DNA of 64,000 nt from Triatoma infestans (lineage: Eukaryota; Arthropoda; Insecta; Hemiptera; Reduviidae): contig JAAEAF010005020.1 of assembly GCA_011037195.1 (NCBI GenBank), positions 1 to 64,000 of the forward strand, in the 5' to 3' direction. Positions 1 to 16,009 of the stretch are shown one piece after another. The stretch's first letter is position 1. Every line of letters begins with the position of its first letter. Under the pieces are notes generated by a model. It was not told the origin of the DNA, searched no databases, and saw only the letters and a list, made by a program, of their open reading frames with translations. The translations under genes and the position numbers were made by a program.

Positions 1-492
1 AGCCACACGTACAAACTCACCAATTTTTTCAAAAAACTGGGCATTAAGACATCCTTCCGGACAAACAACAAATTAGGCAAAAAGCTCCGCACTCGTACCG
101 AGTTCACTGACGTGTATGACAGCAGTGGGGTCTACGAGTTGAAGTGCCCGGACTGTGACAACATTTACGTGGGGCAGACCGGCAGAAAAATCAAGGAACG
201 ATTTACCGAACACATCAGATCATACAAATACAACAAAGTTGACTCAAATTACGCCAATCACCTAAACACTAACAAACACAAACCCGATGACATAACGACC
301 ACGTTGAAACTAATACACTCTGGCCACAAAGGACGACGACTTGACATAGTAGAACAACTGGAAATATATAAACGCAAAACACAAAACTTAATAAATGAAC
401 AGACAAAATTTGCTAGTGAACCATTATTCAGACACTCTTCCCACAATGGCAACAGAACACAATTACACACGCAGCAAATAGTTCATAAATAG
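1..492 (+). CDS. Penelope-like retroelement, C-terminal GIY-YIG endonuclease (partial)
   Basis: The open frame runs from the first base of the window to a TAG stop, about 163 codons, so the 5' part with the reverse transcriptase lies outside. The C-terminal half is a GIY-YIG nuclease: GVYELKCPDC supplies the GVY element and the paired cysteines typical of Penelope-like elements, and IYVGQTGRKIKERF supplies YVG plus the conserved arginine, followed by EHI and NTNKHK. In Penelope-like elements this domain nicks the target to prime reverse transcription. The upstream TNFFKKLGIKTSFRTNNK stretch fits the linker after the RT. No internal stop is seen, so this copy may be fairly young. Downstream lie a tandem duplication and a hammerhead-bearing LTR fragment in the same orientation, as expected for the 3' side of such an element. 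Confidence 0.85.
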   Translation, partial: SHTYKLTNFFKKLGIKTSFRTNNKLGKKLRTRTEFTDVYDSSGVYELKCPDCDNIYVGQTGRKIKERFTEHIRSYKYNKVDSNYANHLNTNKHKPDDITTTLKLIHSGHKGRRLDIVEQLEIYKRKTQNLINEQTKFASEPLFRHSSHNGNRTQLHTQQIVHK

Positions 493-617
493 ATTTTTAG
501 TTTAGGTTTAGTTTTAAATCTACTATGTATATATAAATTTACTAGTTTATTTAAATTTACTAGTTTAGATATATATATATATATTAATATATTTAAAAAA
601 AAAAGAAAAAAAAGTGC

Positions 618-1375
618 GTATTTGGATGATGTATGTGAGTGATGATATGACATGGTTTGTGGGATGCATAATAAAAAACCTGATTATATAAAAAAACATA
701 ATTAGGTATACATGCTTGCGAGGATGTGAGGGTTGCGTGAAAAAGTGAAAGAATGACTGGAATTTCTTAATTCTTTGGAACTGGAAAAACTTAATTATAT
801 AAAAAATCGTTCAATTTTAAACGAATGAATGAATATTTTAAATGTTAGTTTAATCGTTGTTTAATTTTATTTAGATTTATTTTGTGCATCTTATTTTTAT
901 TTTTGTATATTCTTAATATTTTGGTTAGTTAATCGTGAAGTAAGTCCCCCTCCAACAACAGCGTGTGTATGTGAAAATATTTGGATGTTTTATTGAGTAA
1001 AAATATGTTGGATGATGTTATATTGAGTATTTGGATGATGTATGTGAGTGATGATGTGACATGCTTTGTGGGATGCATAATAAAAAACTTAATTATATAA
1101 GAAAACGTAATTAGGTATACATGCTTGCGAGGATGTGAGGGTTGCGTGAAAAAGTAAAAGAATGACTGGAATTTCTTAATTCTTTAGAACTGGAAAACTT
1201 AATTATACGAAAAATCGTTCAGTTTTAAACGAATGAATGAATTTTAAAATGTTAGTTTAATCGTTGTTTAATTTTATTTAGATTTATTTTGTGTATCTTA
1301 TTTTTTTATTTTATTTTTGTATATTCTTAATATTTTGGTTAGTTAATTGTGAAGTAAGTCTCCCTCCAACAACAG
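618..1375 (+). repeat. Tandem 409-bp direct repeat 3' of the Penelope ORF
   Basis: Two copies (618-961 and 1027-1375) start with GTATTTGGATGATGTATG and end with CCCTCCAACAACAG, offset by about 409 bp. They differ by scattered substitutions and small indels. The short spacer between them (962-1026) has no counterpart. No coding frame is evident. Position and orientation suggest a repeated 3' UTR or LTR segment of the Penelope-like element. Confidence 0.85.
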
Positions 1376-1539
1376 AATTTAAAGATTAGACCCCCGCGTC
1401 CACTGTAAGAAAAGAATTTGCCCTTTAACAACCCAAACACGTGTTTCCCACCCATCCGGCCACATCCCTTTACCTAGTTTAAGAGTTTAGTATTTTAAAG
1501 ATACACCTCAGTTAGTGTGAAACTAAGTCTCGGTACGAG

Positions 1540-1655
1540 TCTGTGTTGGCACCTGTCTGAAAAACGCATCCTGAAGATGGGCGAACGCCCGAAACCGGTC
1601 GATGACCACAAAACGAAGCAGGCTACCACGGAAAATCTCTCTGATACTATCATAA
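1540..1655 (+). mobile_element. Penelope-like element LTR fragment carrying a hammerhead motif
   Basis: This block recurs at 2212-2385, 2653-2830, 20722-20905 and 41005-41305. The shared core reads in order: CTGTCTGA, the hammerhead motif, GATGACCACAAAA, GAAGCAGGCTACCACGGAAA and a CTCTGAT segment. Here it lies about 1.1 kb downstream of the GIY-YIG frame in the same direction, which links the family to the Penelope-like element. The 3' flank seen in other copies (CAGCTCTGCGG) is replaced here by unrelated sequence after about 1650. Confidence 0.7.
1567..1604 (+). ncRNA. Minimal type I hammerhead ribozyme motif
   Basis: The elements appear in hammerhead order. CATC (1567-1570) forms stem I with GATG (1601-1604). 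The core box CTGAAGA (1571-1577) equals CUGANGA, with the variable base being A. Stem II is GGGC/GCCC with a GAAC loop after an unpaired T. The second core box is GAA (1591-1593). The very short stem III is the palindrome ACCGGT (1594-1599), and C1600 is the cleavage position. Minimal hammerheads with a tiny stem III, thought to act as dimers, are known in Penelope-like element LTRs. Catalysis has not been tested. Confidence 0.75.
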
Positions 1656-2211
1656 ACAGTTTGGTCTACCCACCACTCTTTGCCACTTTTGTTTTTTCTA
1701 TGTTGTTCCACTAATTTTTGTATTAAACGAATTTCCCCTGCAAATAAATCATGTAACATTATGTTGGTACACTAACCTTAACGAGAGAGTTTTCGCATGT
1801 GCTTACTATTTGAAAGGCTAAACCTACTGGGCAATTTGCCCAATAAGTTATGTTTAGAATCATTGTATGAACGAACTTTGGTTTTGATCAATGTCAACAT
1901 TTTCGCTTTGGGTTCCAGCGGTACGTTTCATACTGGTGGGAATTCTACGGTACTTACCCAATATCGAAATTAAACGGAGAGAGAGAGCTCTATTTATTGA
2001 AAGGCCTATTTTACTTGCGAATATAGAACATGACGATCGAACTGCGAAGTGCTGACCACTTATCCCTAAGAAATATCTCTAAGTGGGGCAATCTCTAATT
2101 TTTAATTTGAATTTTATAATCCACTCAAGATTTCGAATTTTATTGGACCTACAAGTTTAGCATACTATTATTTTGTTTCTATTTCTAAAATTTTGAATTT
2201 TATTTTAATAG
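1656..2211. other. No recognisable feature
   Basis: AT-rich sequence with short (GA)n at 1977-1986. I found no coding frame, splice-flanked exon or match to the repeat families described elsewhere in the window. Confidence 0.5.
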
Positions 2212-2385
2212 TTGTGGTTGGTTCCGCAGAGCTGGACAGCATGAGATATTTTCCGTGATAGCCTGCTTCTTTTTGTGGTCATCGACTGGTTTCGGGCGTT
2301 CGCCCATCATCAGGATGCTTTTTGTCAAACAGTGTGATAACATGGACTTCCACAGAGCAAATTTAGTTGATACACTGGTTTTTCA
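2212..2385 (-). mobile_element. Penelope LTR fragment, minus orientation
   Basis: Read on the minus strand it has the same order as the other copies: CTCTGTGG, CTGTTTGAC, the hammerhead motif, GATGACCACAAAA, AGAAGCAGGCTATCACGG, then CAGCTCTGCGGAACCAACC. It points opposite to the 1540-1655 copy. Confidence 0.7.
2280..2317 (-). ncRNA. Hammerhead ribozyme motif with canonical CUGAUGA core
   Basis: On the minus strand: CATC, CTGATGA (canonical core), unpaired T, GGGC-GAAC-GCCC, GAA, ACCAGT, C, GATG. Stem I pairs 4 of 4. Stem III is A-U and C-G closing a two-base CA loop. It differs from the 1567 copy at the variable core base and in stem III, while every catalytic core base is kept. Confidence 0.75.
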
Positions 2386-2652
2386 CTGGGAAAAACCGCG
2401 AAAGGTCTTCTATACTACAATAATTTCACTTTTACTATTCGGGGATGAAACTGTACTGAGAAGATTTGAAAATAACAATGCAGATAAAGGCATGGATCAA
2501 AAATATTATGTATGGAGAGTTATTTAGACTTGTATTTATATGGACAGGAAGCGTTAACAGTCATAAAATATAGAAAAGTGTTTATTAGAGAGATTATGAA
2601 TTGATTATTTAATATTAGTTATGAATTCAGCACATAAATACTTTTCTTTATT

Positions 2653-2830
2653 AGTTGTGGTGGTTGATTCCGCAGAGCTGGGAAGCATCAGAGACATTTT
2701 CCGTTGTAGCCTGCTTCATTTTGTGGTCATCGACCGGTTTCGGGCGTTCGCCCATCTTCAGGATGCGTTTTTCAGACAGTGTGACAACACAGACTTGCAC
2801 AGGCAAATTCGGTTTACACACTGAGTGTAA
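2653..2830 (-). mobile_element. Penelope LTR fragment, minus orientation
   Basis: Minus-strand copy containing the hammerhead, GATGACCACAAAATGAAG, CAGGCTACAACGG, TGTCTCTGATGCTTCCCAG and CTCTGCGGAATCAACCACC. On the other side it extends through the CTGTGCAAGTCTGTGTTG segment that the 41-kb copies also share. It lies head to tail with the 2212-2385 copy. Confidence 0.7.
2728..2765 (-). ncRNA. Hammerhead ribozyme motif
   Basis: Minus strand: CATC, CTGAAGA, T, GGGC-GAAC-GCCC, GAA, ACCGGT, C, GATG. Identical through the core to the 1567-1604 motif, with stem I fully paired. Confidence 0.73.
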
Positions 2831-2984
2831 CATAATATACATAACCCCTGCTCTCCTCCAAAAGTACCCTTAAATGAATTTTCCCAGAGAAATGTTTTAA
2901 ATAAAGGTTGTAATTTTTGTATGGTAGCTGGTGAAATAAGTTTGAAAAAATCATCGGAGGCATTTTAGAAAATCGCAAGAAAGT

Positions 2985-3122
2985 GAAAAAAAAAATTCAA
3001 TAAAGTGGTATTTCCGGTTGAGGAATTTTGACATATGACCTCCTGTCGAGTCCCATGGTGATATGTAAACGGAATTTCAAGTTTGAACTTTCTGCGATTT
3101 TTCGTTTTTGAGCTATCCTGTT

Positions 3123-3165
<43 letters not shown>

Positions 3166-3245
3166 ACACACACAGAGACCACTTTCTAAAAACCACTTTT
3201 CTGTACTCAGGGGGCCTCAAAACGTGTATTTCCGGTACTATTTCT
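2985..3245 (-). repeat. Family X repeat with (CA)n microsatellite
   Basis: The reverse complement of 2997-3180 matches 62900-63060: (TG)n, then GTGAACAG, ATAGCTCAAAAACGAAAAA, AGAAAGTT, GATTCCGTTT-like sequence, TGTCAAAATTCCTCAACCGG and AAGTACCACTTTA-like sequence. The dinucleotide run is at 3122-3175. Frames running through the CA run are repeat artefacts, not genes. The gypsy pol frame ends at this junction. Confidence 0.75.
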
Positions 3246-4073
3246 CAGACGATCCAGGATTGCGGATACATAAGGCAATGGATAGGCATCACGCTTGGTC
3301 ACTTTATTTAGTTCACGGTAGTCTACACAAAAGCGATGGGTGCCATCCTTCTTCTTTACTAAAACTACTGGTGACGACCAGCCACTGTTGGACGGTTCTA
3401 CAATGCCCTCTCCTAGCATCATATCCAACTCCTTGTCCATTATGCTTTGGATGAAGGGAGACACCAGGTAATACCTCTGCTTTATCGGTGGGTGATCTCC
3501 CGTGTCAATTATGTGCTCTACCAGCTGAGTGCATCCCAATTTCGGTGTATCATTCTGGGAATACGCGGTGATCAGGGCTTGAAGTTGGCTCTTCTGTTTC
3601 TCACCAAGTCTTGTCTTACGCACGAGTCCTTGTTCTTCTTTTAGGCTTGCAATATGAGTCTCGCCGCATGAGTATGATGCTTTGGACAGATCAACTACTA
3701 AAGACATGTCGTGCCAAAAATCGACCCCCAAAATGAGTTCTTTTCCCATACTCGGCACCACGAGAACATTTAATACCTTAACGCGGCCCTCTAACTCAAC
3801 TGGTACGGTGGTCATTCCCTTAACTTCACATGACTTCCCATTAGCCAGCGTAATCTTACCATTCTCTGAGGAATAGAGAGTTTTACCTAATGCCTCTAAC
3901 TTACTCCAAAGGTTCGCATTCATGACTGTCCTGGTCGAACCCGAATCCAGAAGTCCCATTGCCGGTACCCCATACAATCGTACCTTTAGGTAGGGTCGGC
4001 CATCTGCTCCTTCTTCGCTTTTGCCTAATTTAAATTGTAAACCAGCGCACATTGTTTCATGGACCACCTTCAC
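3207..4073 (-). pseudogene. Ty3/gypsy retrotransposon pol fragment: retropepsin plus RT fingers
   Basis: About 288 codons. The aspartic protease is in the N-terminal half: the active site LLDSGSTRTV comes near residue 42, and the second-half ELILGVDFW follows near residue 111. The start of the reverse transcriptase comes after about residue 215, with SGWSSPVVLVKKKDG, VDYRELNKVT and AYPLP. The catalytic aspartate boxes of the RT palm, RNase H and integrase are missing: the frame stops where family X sequence begins at 3207-3245, so the element is truncated by recombination or a later insertion. In the intact family this polyprotein processes gag-pol and copies RNA in the cytoplasmic particle. 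No integrase fragment is found nearby. Confidence 0.88.
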
Positions 4074-4231
4074 CCAAGTTTGCCACTCCGCGTCGCAGCG
4101 CGTTATTCTTGGCGGGGTGCTACAGCAGGGGGCGCCTCGGTGGCGACAGTCGACCCCTGTTGGCCGTTTCCCGACCTATATGGTCGACATCTCGTACAGT
4201 CCTTTGTCAGCACACCCGACAACCCACATCG

Positions 4232-5754
4232 TTAACAAAATGTATGGGCTGAAGTCTGGCAATCTTTGAACCTCTTGAAAGGGGTCCTTCCACAGTTCCA
4301 ACAAACTGTCCCTATAGATTTTGGGATCTTTTGGCTCCTTTCGGGCAAGCTACTTTCCATAGCTGATACCATGGCCGGCTGTTTTCGTGAACGGTGTCCT
4401 AACTCCGGTTCCAATAAACCCTTCACGGGAGGTTCCCGGTACCTCTCCGCTCGTATAGTCCAGGTATCTAAACGAGTGAGAACACGTTCTAACTCCTCCA
4501 AATTGCTATAATGCGCCTGGGCGACGAAAGGCTAGTGGTCTCTTTTGATATTCCTTTCCACAATCCGTAGTTTCTGCTGCTCTGTAAGGGTTTCGTTCAA
4601 ACGCTTAAAGAGAAAATTCATTTTAGATATGTAAACATGAGGAGGTTCGTCAGATCCCTGTGTGCGTAGACGTATCTCCTGCATCAGTCGTTCGTCATAG
4701 TCGGGGTCCTGGAAGTAGATCTTTAATTCTCTTACTAGGTCATTCCAACAAGACATCTTGTGCTTGTTAGCACGAAACCAGATTTTGGCATTTCCTGACA
4801 AAAGATCCGAAGCTCCACGAAACAAATCTTGCTCAGTCAATCCTCTGGCTACCATACGTTCTTCTACCTCCTCCAAGAAATTGGCTAGCGTCACACCAGA
4901 TGCATCGCCCGCAAATGTGAGACCCCATTTATACAGTTTTGGATCTCTAGTAGAATATCTGCTGCAAGTGGGAACGGTGTTAGCCTCCTTCTGCTGCATT
5001 TCTTTAACATTCCTTTCAATTTCTTTGAGTTGCTGCTTTGACTGTTCCAGGGTTGGCTCTGCAACAGAAGAGGTCGAAGATTTCCTTGAATGCGTTATAG
5101 GTTTTCTGGTGGGGGATGGAGAACGTTCTGGGCACGAATACTTCTGATTTAGCTGCCGGGATATTCCTTCTTGGAGCTCTACCTGGACTAGTTCCTGATC
5201 TACCGAAAGAACAGCCCCCTGCTTTGGTAGACCTTGAATGCCCTCCTGGACATCTAACCACATGTACTATTACAATTGATCATAGTTTTTTCCGTGCTCG
5301 CATCACGAGGAATTCTTCCCAACCTATGATACAAATGGCATAGTCTGGCGTCTAGGCGCTTCAACTGATTCACCTCTGTTTCTTCATCAATATCCGAAAC
5401 GGCTTCCTGTAAAAATCTAAATTTCTGCTCGCATATTTCTATCTCTACCTTTGAGTTTAGCGTGGAGACTAGTGTTGGTTCTGGCTTCACATCTTTGAAC
5501 AGAGCATTATCCAGCTTCTTCCGCAATTCTGAACAAGTACCGTCATCCTTAAGACCTCTTATCCGTAGCTCATACTGTACCTCATCCTTAATCAGCCGAT
5601 AAACATCCATTTTTAAGATTAAACCAAGATTTAGTAAAGCAGATAAATTATTGGGCATCACTTTTGCTATACTAGATACTGAATCTTGTTTCAACTCGAT
5701 AAATTTAAAAATATTATTCTTGGCAACAAAGTAGTGTTTCTTCTCGAGCCCCAC
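4232..5754 (-). pseudogene. Ty3/gypsy gag region, broken into three frames
   Basis: Three overlapping minus frames (5254-5754, 4532-5263, 4232-4501) together look like one gag. The first has a SAP-like stretch (YELRIRGLKDDGTCSELRKK). The second carries the capsid-type fold region of retrotransposon gag: KWGLTFAGDA, FLEEVEERMVARGL, LLSGNAKIWFRANK and IYFQDPDYDERLM. The third reaches a degraded zinc knuckle, CWNCGRTPFKRFKDC, with one extra residue and no histidine at the expected place. Frame changes near 5258 and 4520 and a stop near 4230 show decay. Gag would package element RNA into particles. The order gag then pol on the minus strand matches the protease/RT fragment at 3207-4073. Confidence 0.82.
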
Positions 5755-5766
5755 GTTCAGGCGCCA
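5749..5766 (-). promoter_or_regulatory. Gypsy primer-binding site (tRNA-Lys type)
   Basis: The minus strand reads TGGCGCCTGAACGTGGGG, which resembles the tRNA-Lys-type TGGCGCC start of many retroelement primer sites. It sits four bases after TAACA (5771-5775 reversed), a plausible LTR end, and just before gag. Confidence 0.7.
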
Positions 5767-5770
5767 AAAT

Positions 5771-6894
5771 TGTTACGCTCTTCCTATGAGTAGCTTCCAA
5801 ACTGGAGTGAAATCACCTCGGCTAGACAGTGGAGACGGGGGGATTCCAGATTTAGGAGGGGCGAAAAAGGGGTACAGTAAGTAAAAGGAGAAAAATAAAA
5901 CGAAAAGGGGAAAAGAAAAGAGTAGCAAAAAAGGGGAGGAGGAAGAAAGAGAAAAAAGAATGAACGAGAGAAAGAAAAAGAAAAGGAGGAAGGAAGCCCA
6001 AAAACACGTAAAATAAAAAAGAATATAATAAAAAAATAAACTGGCCCTGCCGGGATCGATCCGATTAAACACTGCTTGGTAACCCAGCACCTAGTACCAC
6101 TCAGTCACTCTATTCGCATCTGTTTAATATTTGAACTGTTACTAGTCTTTCACCTAATCAACAAAAAGAATATATTTTTATACAAAAAATCACACATGTA
6201 ATTACCAAAATGAAAAATACACTTTTTAAGAAAAACAAGAAAAAAAGGAAAACGTAATTACAAAAAAAATAAGCAATAAATCAAACTTATAAAATAGAAA
6301 AATATTGCAATAATATTATAAATAGAAAAATAGCCCCTACCTAACCTCTCTCGATTTACCCACTATTTAAAGTTTTCTTCCTTATCTGACCCTCACACTT
6401 ATTCTGCTGCTCCTCAATTCTTGTTATGTTTGATTACTCGTTGTAATGGGAGAGGATAGCTCCTCCAACAGCACCAGTTGCGCACCTTTTCACCTGCTAG
6501 TTTATTCTGTTCCTGTGTTTATTCTGTTCCTTGCGGCTGGGTCTATCCTCTTCAGGGGTGATACCTTCCGGCAGCCGGGAAATCCGTTGATTCGGTGTTT
6601 TAGTTGAGTACATAAAGTTTATCACTTAGGGGTCCCCTAATTATGTTGCTCTCAATGCAACCTACACACACTGCTATCCTTGTAACCAATTTACACTGCC
6701 ACCTCAAAATCCAATTTACAACATCTCTTATAATGTTTTCTTTTTCTTCTTTCTTTTTGTTTCTTTACATCGCCTGCCTACCCTGAACTATTCCTTTTGA
6801 CTCTAATTTCTTACTTTTAAAGCCTTTACTAAGTTCCTAATTCCTAAACTCATCTCTAACCTTAATCCTGGACCTATATCTTATATAACTTATA
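5771..6894 (-). repeat. Probable 5' LTR / leader of the gypsy element
   Basis: The LTR should begin next to the primer site at 5771; on the plus strand TGTTACGC, so the LTR would end in ..TAACA on the minus strand. The outer border is not fixed: TCCAACAG near 6466 is one candidate. The second LTR is absent, so the ends cannot be confirmed by comparison. The interval includes a purine-rich stretch (5850-6000) and a tRNA-like box pair at 6045-6112. The long frame across the purine tract is low complexity and not a gene. Confidence 0.4.
6045..6112 (-). repeat. tRNA-like pol III box pair
   Basis: Minus strand: GACTGAGTGGTAC (A-box-like) and GGATCGATCCC (B-box-like), about 31 bases apart, as in tRNA-derived repeats. 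It does not fold into a convincing complete tRNA, so it is read as a tRNA-derived fragment inside the LTR region. A second SINE family is another possibility. Confidence 0.35.
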
Positions 6895-7094
6895 TTTAAA
6901 GAACGATCCCGGGTGGCCAATGACTTTAACTGTTACTCCGTAACAACAGTGTTCTCTCGTCACCGTCAACACTGCCATCATCGGACAGTGAGCTGCAGAG
7001 GCACGTAGGAAGAGAAAATCTAAGGGCAGCACTGCTGAACTCGAATCCTGGACCACCAAGTTACCAGTCCAGTACTCTACCACTGATCCTTTCC
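6895..7094 (-). mobile_element. tRNA-derived SINE
   Basis: Minus strand from 7094: a tRNA-like head with A box GATCAGTGGTAGAGTACTGG and B box GGATTCGAGTTC. The body follows, with CTGCCCTTAGATTTTCTCTT, CTCACTGTCCGATGATGG, CAGTGTTG and GAGAACACTG. The body recurs at 27905-28130 and 46105-46290, which defines a family. SINEs are transcribed by RNA polymerase III and copied by a partner LINE. Confidence 0.75.
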
Positions 7095-7397
7095 CTAAAA
7101 ATTAATACGGAAAATGCAGAAAATGTATGAATCAATAGGCATTACAAAACCAGGATTAACATACAATGAGGCGTACATTAACAAAATGCAAATTCCTATA
7201 ATAATCGTTCTTAGAACTTATGACACTATTGCGTTGAATGCAATCGAAAACTTTTTTTAAGCTTTACGATTCCTAAAATCATAACTGTATTTTTAAGAAT
7301 ATAAACTTCCATTTTTTTCTTATCGAACCTTGACTTTTCAAAAAAATTAATAATTACAAGCCAACATGATATTATTAACATGATACAACATGATATA

Positions 7398-8263
7398 TTT
7401 CGATGTAATCGCATCAAATGGAAGTTATCTTTTTCTTTTTTTTTTTTGCTAATAACTTTAATCAATTACTACAAAGGTACTGCAACATTTATTTTTCGAA
7501 AATTGGATTTCCAGACACATTCTGGGAAAGCACTCTCTAAAAAGTACTACTCAAATGCTTAGTAAAGTTTACAAGCATGAATAAAAAATAAAAAAATTGT
7601 CAAATCCAGCTTATTAAATTCGACATTCTTTAAAACTATAAACAAAAACTAGTTTCTGAGATGGCATGTCTAACAAATTGTATCAGGAATAAGGACCAAC
7701 AAATATAATCCCTTAATCCCTTTGAAACATGAAGAAACTCAAACCAAACATTAACAAACATCTTAGACGTTTCTCAAGATTACAGTCTTCCTTCGTTCAG
7801 TTCAATAAAAGCAATAAGAATTCATGTTTAAACGAGTGGGAACTAACAATCGGCATAAGCACTACTGCTGTGTTTTATATCAACTCCATATGTTTTTATT
7901 TTATTTTTTTCATTACGATCTGGTAACAGGTATCGTATATCTCATACAAATTCTTATTCGGAGAAACTATTAGGCGCGATTGATGTTTAGAATTACTTTG
8001 ATATCAAGTTATGTAAAAATTTTTCTGTTAGATAATAAATTCTGGTAAGTAGTCGTTGCCCTAAGAATATATAATGATGTTCAAAGAGTGAAACTGAATC
8101 AACGTTCATGAAAAGAAAAAGTATAATTACATCTTTGGCAGATGAGCCGGACACTTCAATCCATGTCTTTGAGAAAAAGGCACAAGATCCAAGCATGAAA
8201 ATAATATAGAGAACTGCATGTATCGGATCCTCTAATATATGACCTAAATTCTCCGGTGGCGAT
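7398..8263 (+). repeat. Direct duplication, copy 1 (Sec61 intron/exon segment)
   Basis: This 866-bp block matches 12466-13335 in the same orientation, from TTTCGATGTAATC to GGTGGCGAT, with scattered substitutions and small indels. The source is the last intron and part of exon 8 of the Sec61 alpha gene. This copy lies beyond the 3' end of that gene. Confidence 0.92.
8131..8263 (-). pseudogene. Duplicated 3' part of Sec61 alpha exon 8
   Basis: This is the last 133 bases of exon 8 with its splice donor (GTAATTATAC). It encodes [15 protein letters not shown] and upstream residues. It differs from the genuine exon (13203-13335) at a single base, in a leucine codon, and that change is synonymous. 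It lacks the exon start and acceptor and sits downstream of the gene's stop, so it should not contribute to the normal protein. Confidence 0.88.
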
Positions 8264-9232
8264 GATATTAATGAATGCTGAATAGTAAATTTTAAGGTTC
8301 TCCAAAGGCGTGATCAAAGTAAAAAAAAAAAATAATAAGCTTATCTATTAACTAGAAACATAAAAGGTAATACATAATATATCTGGACAACAATTTTATT
8401 ATTCGTCAATTCTCAATACAAAAGTATATTATACAGACGTAATTAATTACATTTATTATTGTGAAATCATTATATTTGAAATTTTCACTGGTAATATATT
8501 TGCCACTGACACCAACCATTACTTATTTATTAATGACCAACAACAATGCATCATAACATTCAAATAAAATTCTATTTAAGCTTATTATTAAAATTATAAT
8601 TTATTGAACTTTTTTCTAAAAGTGCATGGGAGAAGGGGAGGAAACTTATTAGTCTAAAATTTAGACCAAAATCTTATCACGTTTTCAAAGGACATATATA
8701 TATTATATTTCTCTGTCACAAATGTAAATATATCTATAGAAAAATACATGTATACATTATAATATCAAAGATGTACGTATGTCATGGTAGAAGTTAAATT
8801 CAGTTTCAAATGTTCTTTCAGTCTAACTCAAAGCCTACATTCCACACTAAGAGTAGAGTAAAAATGACTTGTACGGAAAATAAGCTTGATTTGTTGTTTT
8901 TTTTGAAACTGGAACTAACTTCTATCTTGAGATACATGATAAAAAGAAATCTCAATTGCTCAAGGAAAGGGATTTTTAGAAGTAGCCTATATACAATTTA
9001 ATTATAAATAAATATTTGTACAACTTAAATTTTATCGTCCAATCTAAATTGCACATCCAAAAAAAAAAAAAGTTCTGCATCACTTGATGTAGGAGAACAC
9101 AATATGCCTTCTACTCAAAGTAACAATGCAAAGCTTTCTTTATCAAATGCAACTATGTATAATATTTCTTTCAAGTCCTTCTTTTGAACATTTTCGTTTC
9201 AAAACGAAAATTATTTTTTCTTTTGTTCTTCT
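8264..9232 (-). other. 3' flank of Sec61 alpha, no gene
   Basis: Very AT-rich. It should contain the Sec61 alpha 3' UTR. AATAAA occurs on the minus strand at 8531-8526 and near 8460, but the true polyadenylation site cannot be fixed. The small frames here show no family match. Confidence 0.5.

Positions 9233-16009
<6,777 letters not shown>

Noticed and set aside
618..1375. CRISPR-like or satellite array
   Set aside because: Only two long units, no regular short repeats, and the DNA is eukaryotic.
3083..3454. Open frames crossing the (CA)n tract, giving His-Thr or Val-Cys runs
   Set aside because: They translate a dinucleotide repeat and run antisense to the gypsy pol fragment.
5773..6090. 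Minus frame rich in Phe, Leu and Ser
   Set aside because: Produced by the purine-rich tract next to the gypsy primer site; low complexity only.
7993..8196. Second Sec61 alpha gene
   Set aside because: Only the 3' 133 bases of one exon are present, with no acceptor and no other exons nearby.
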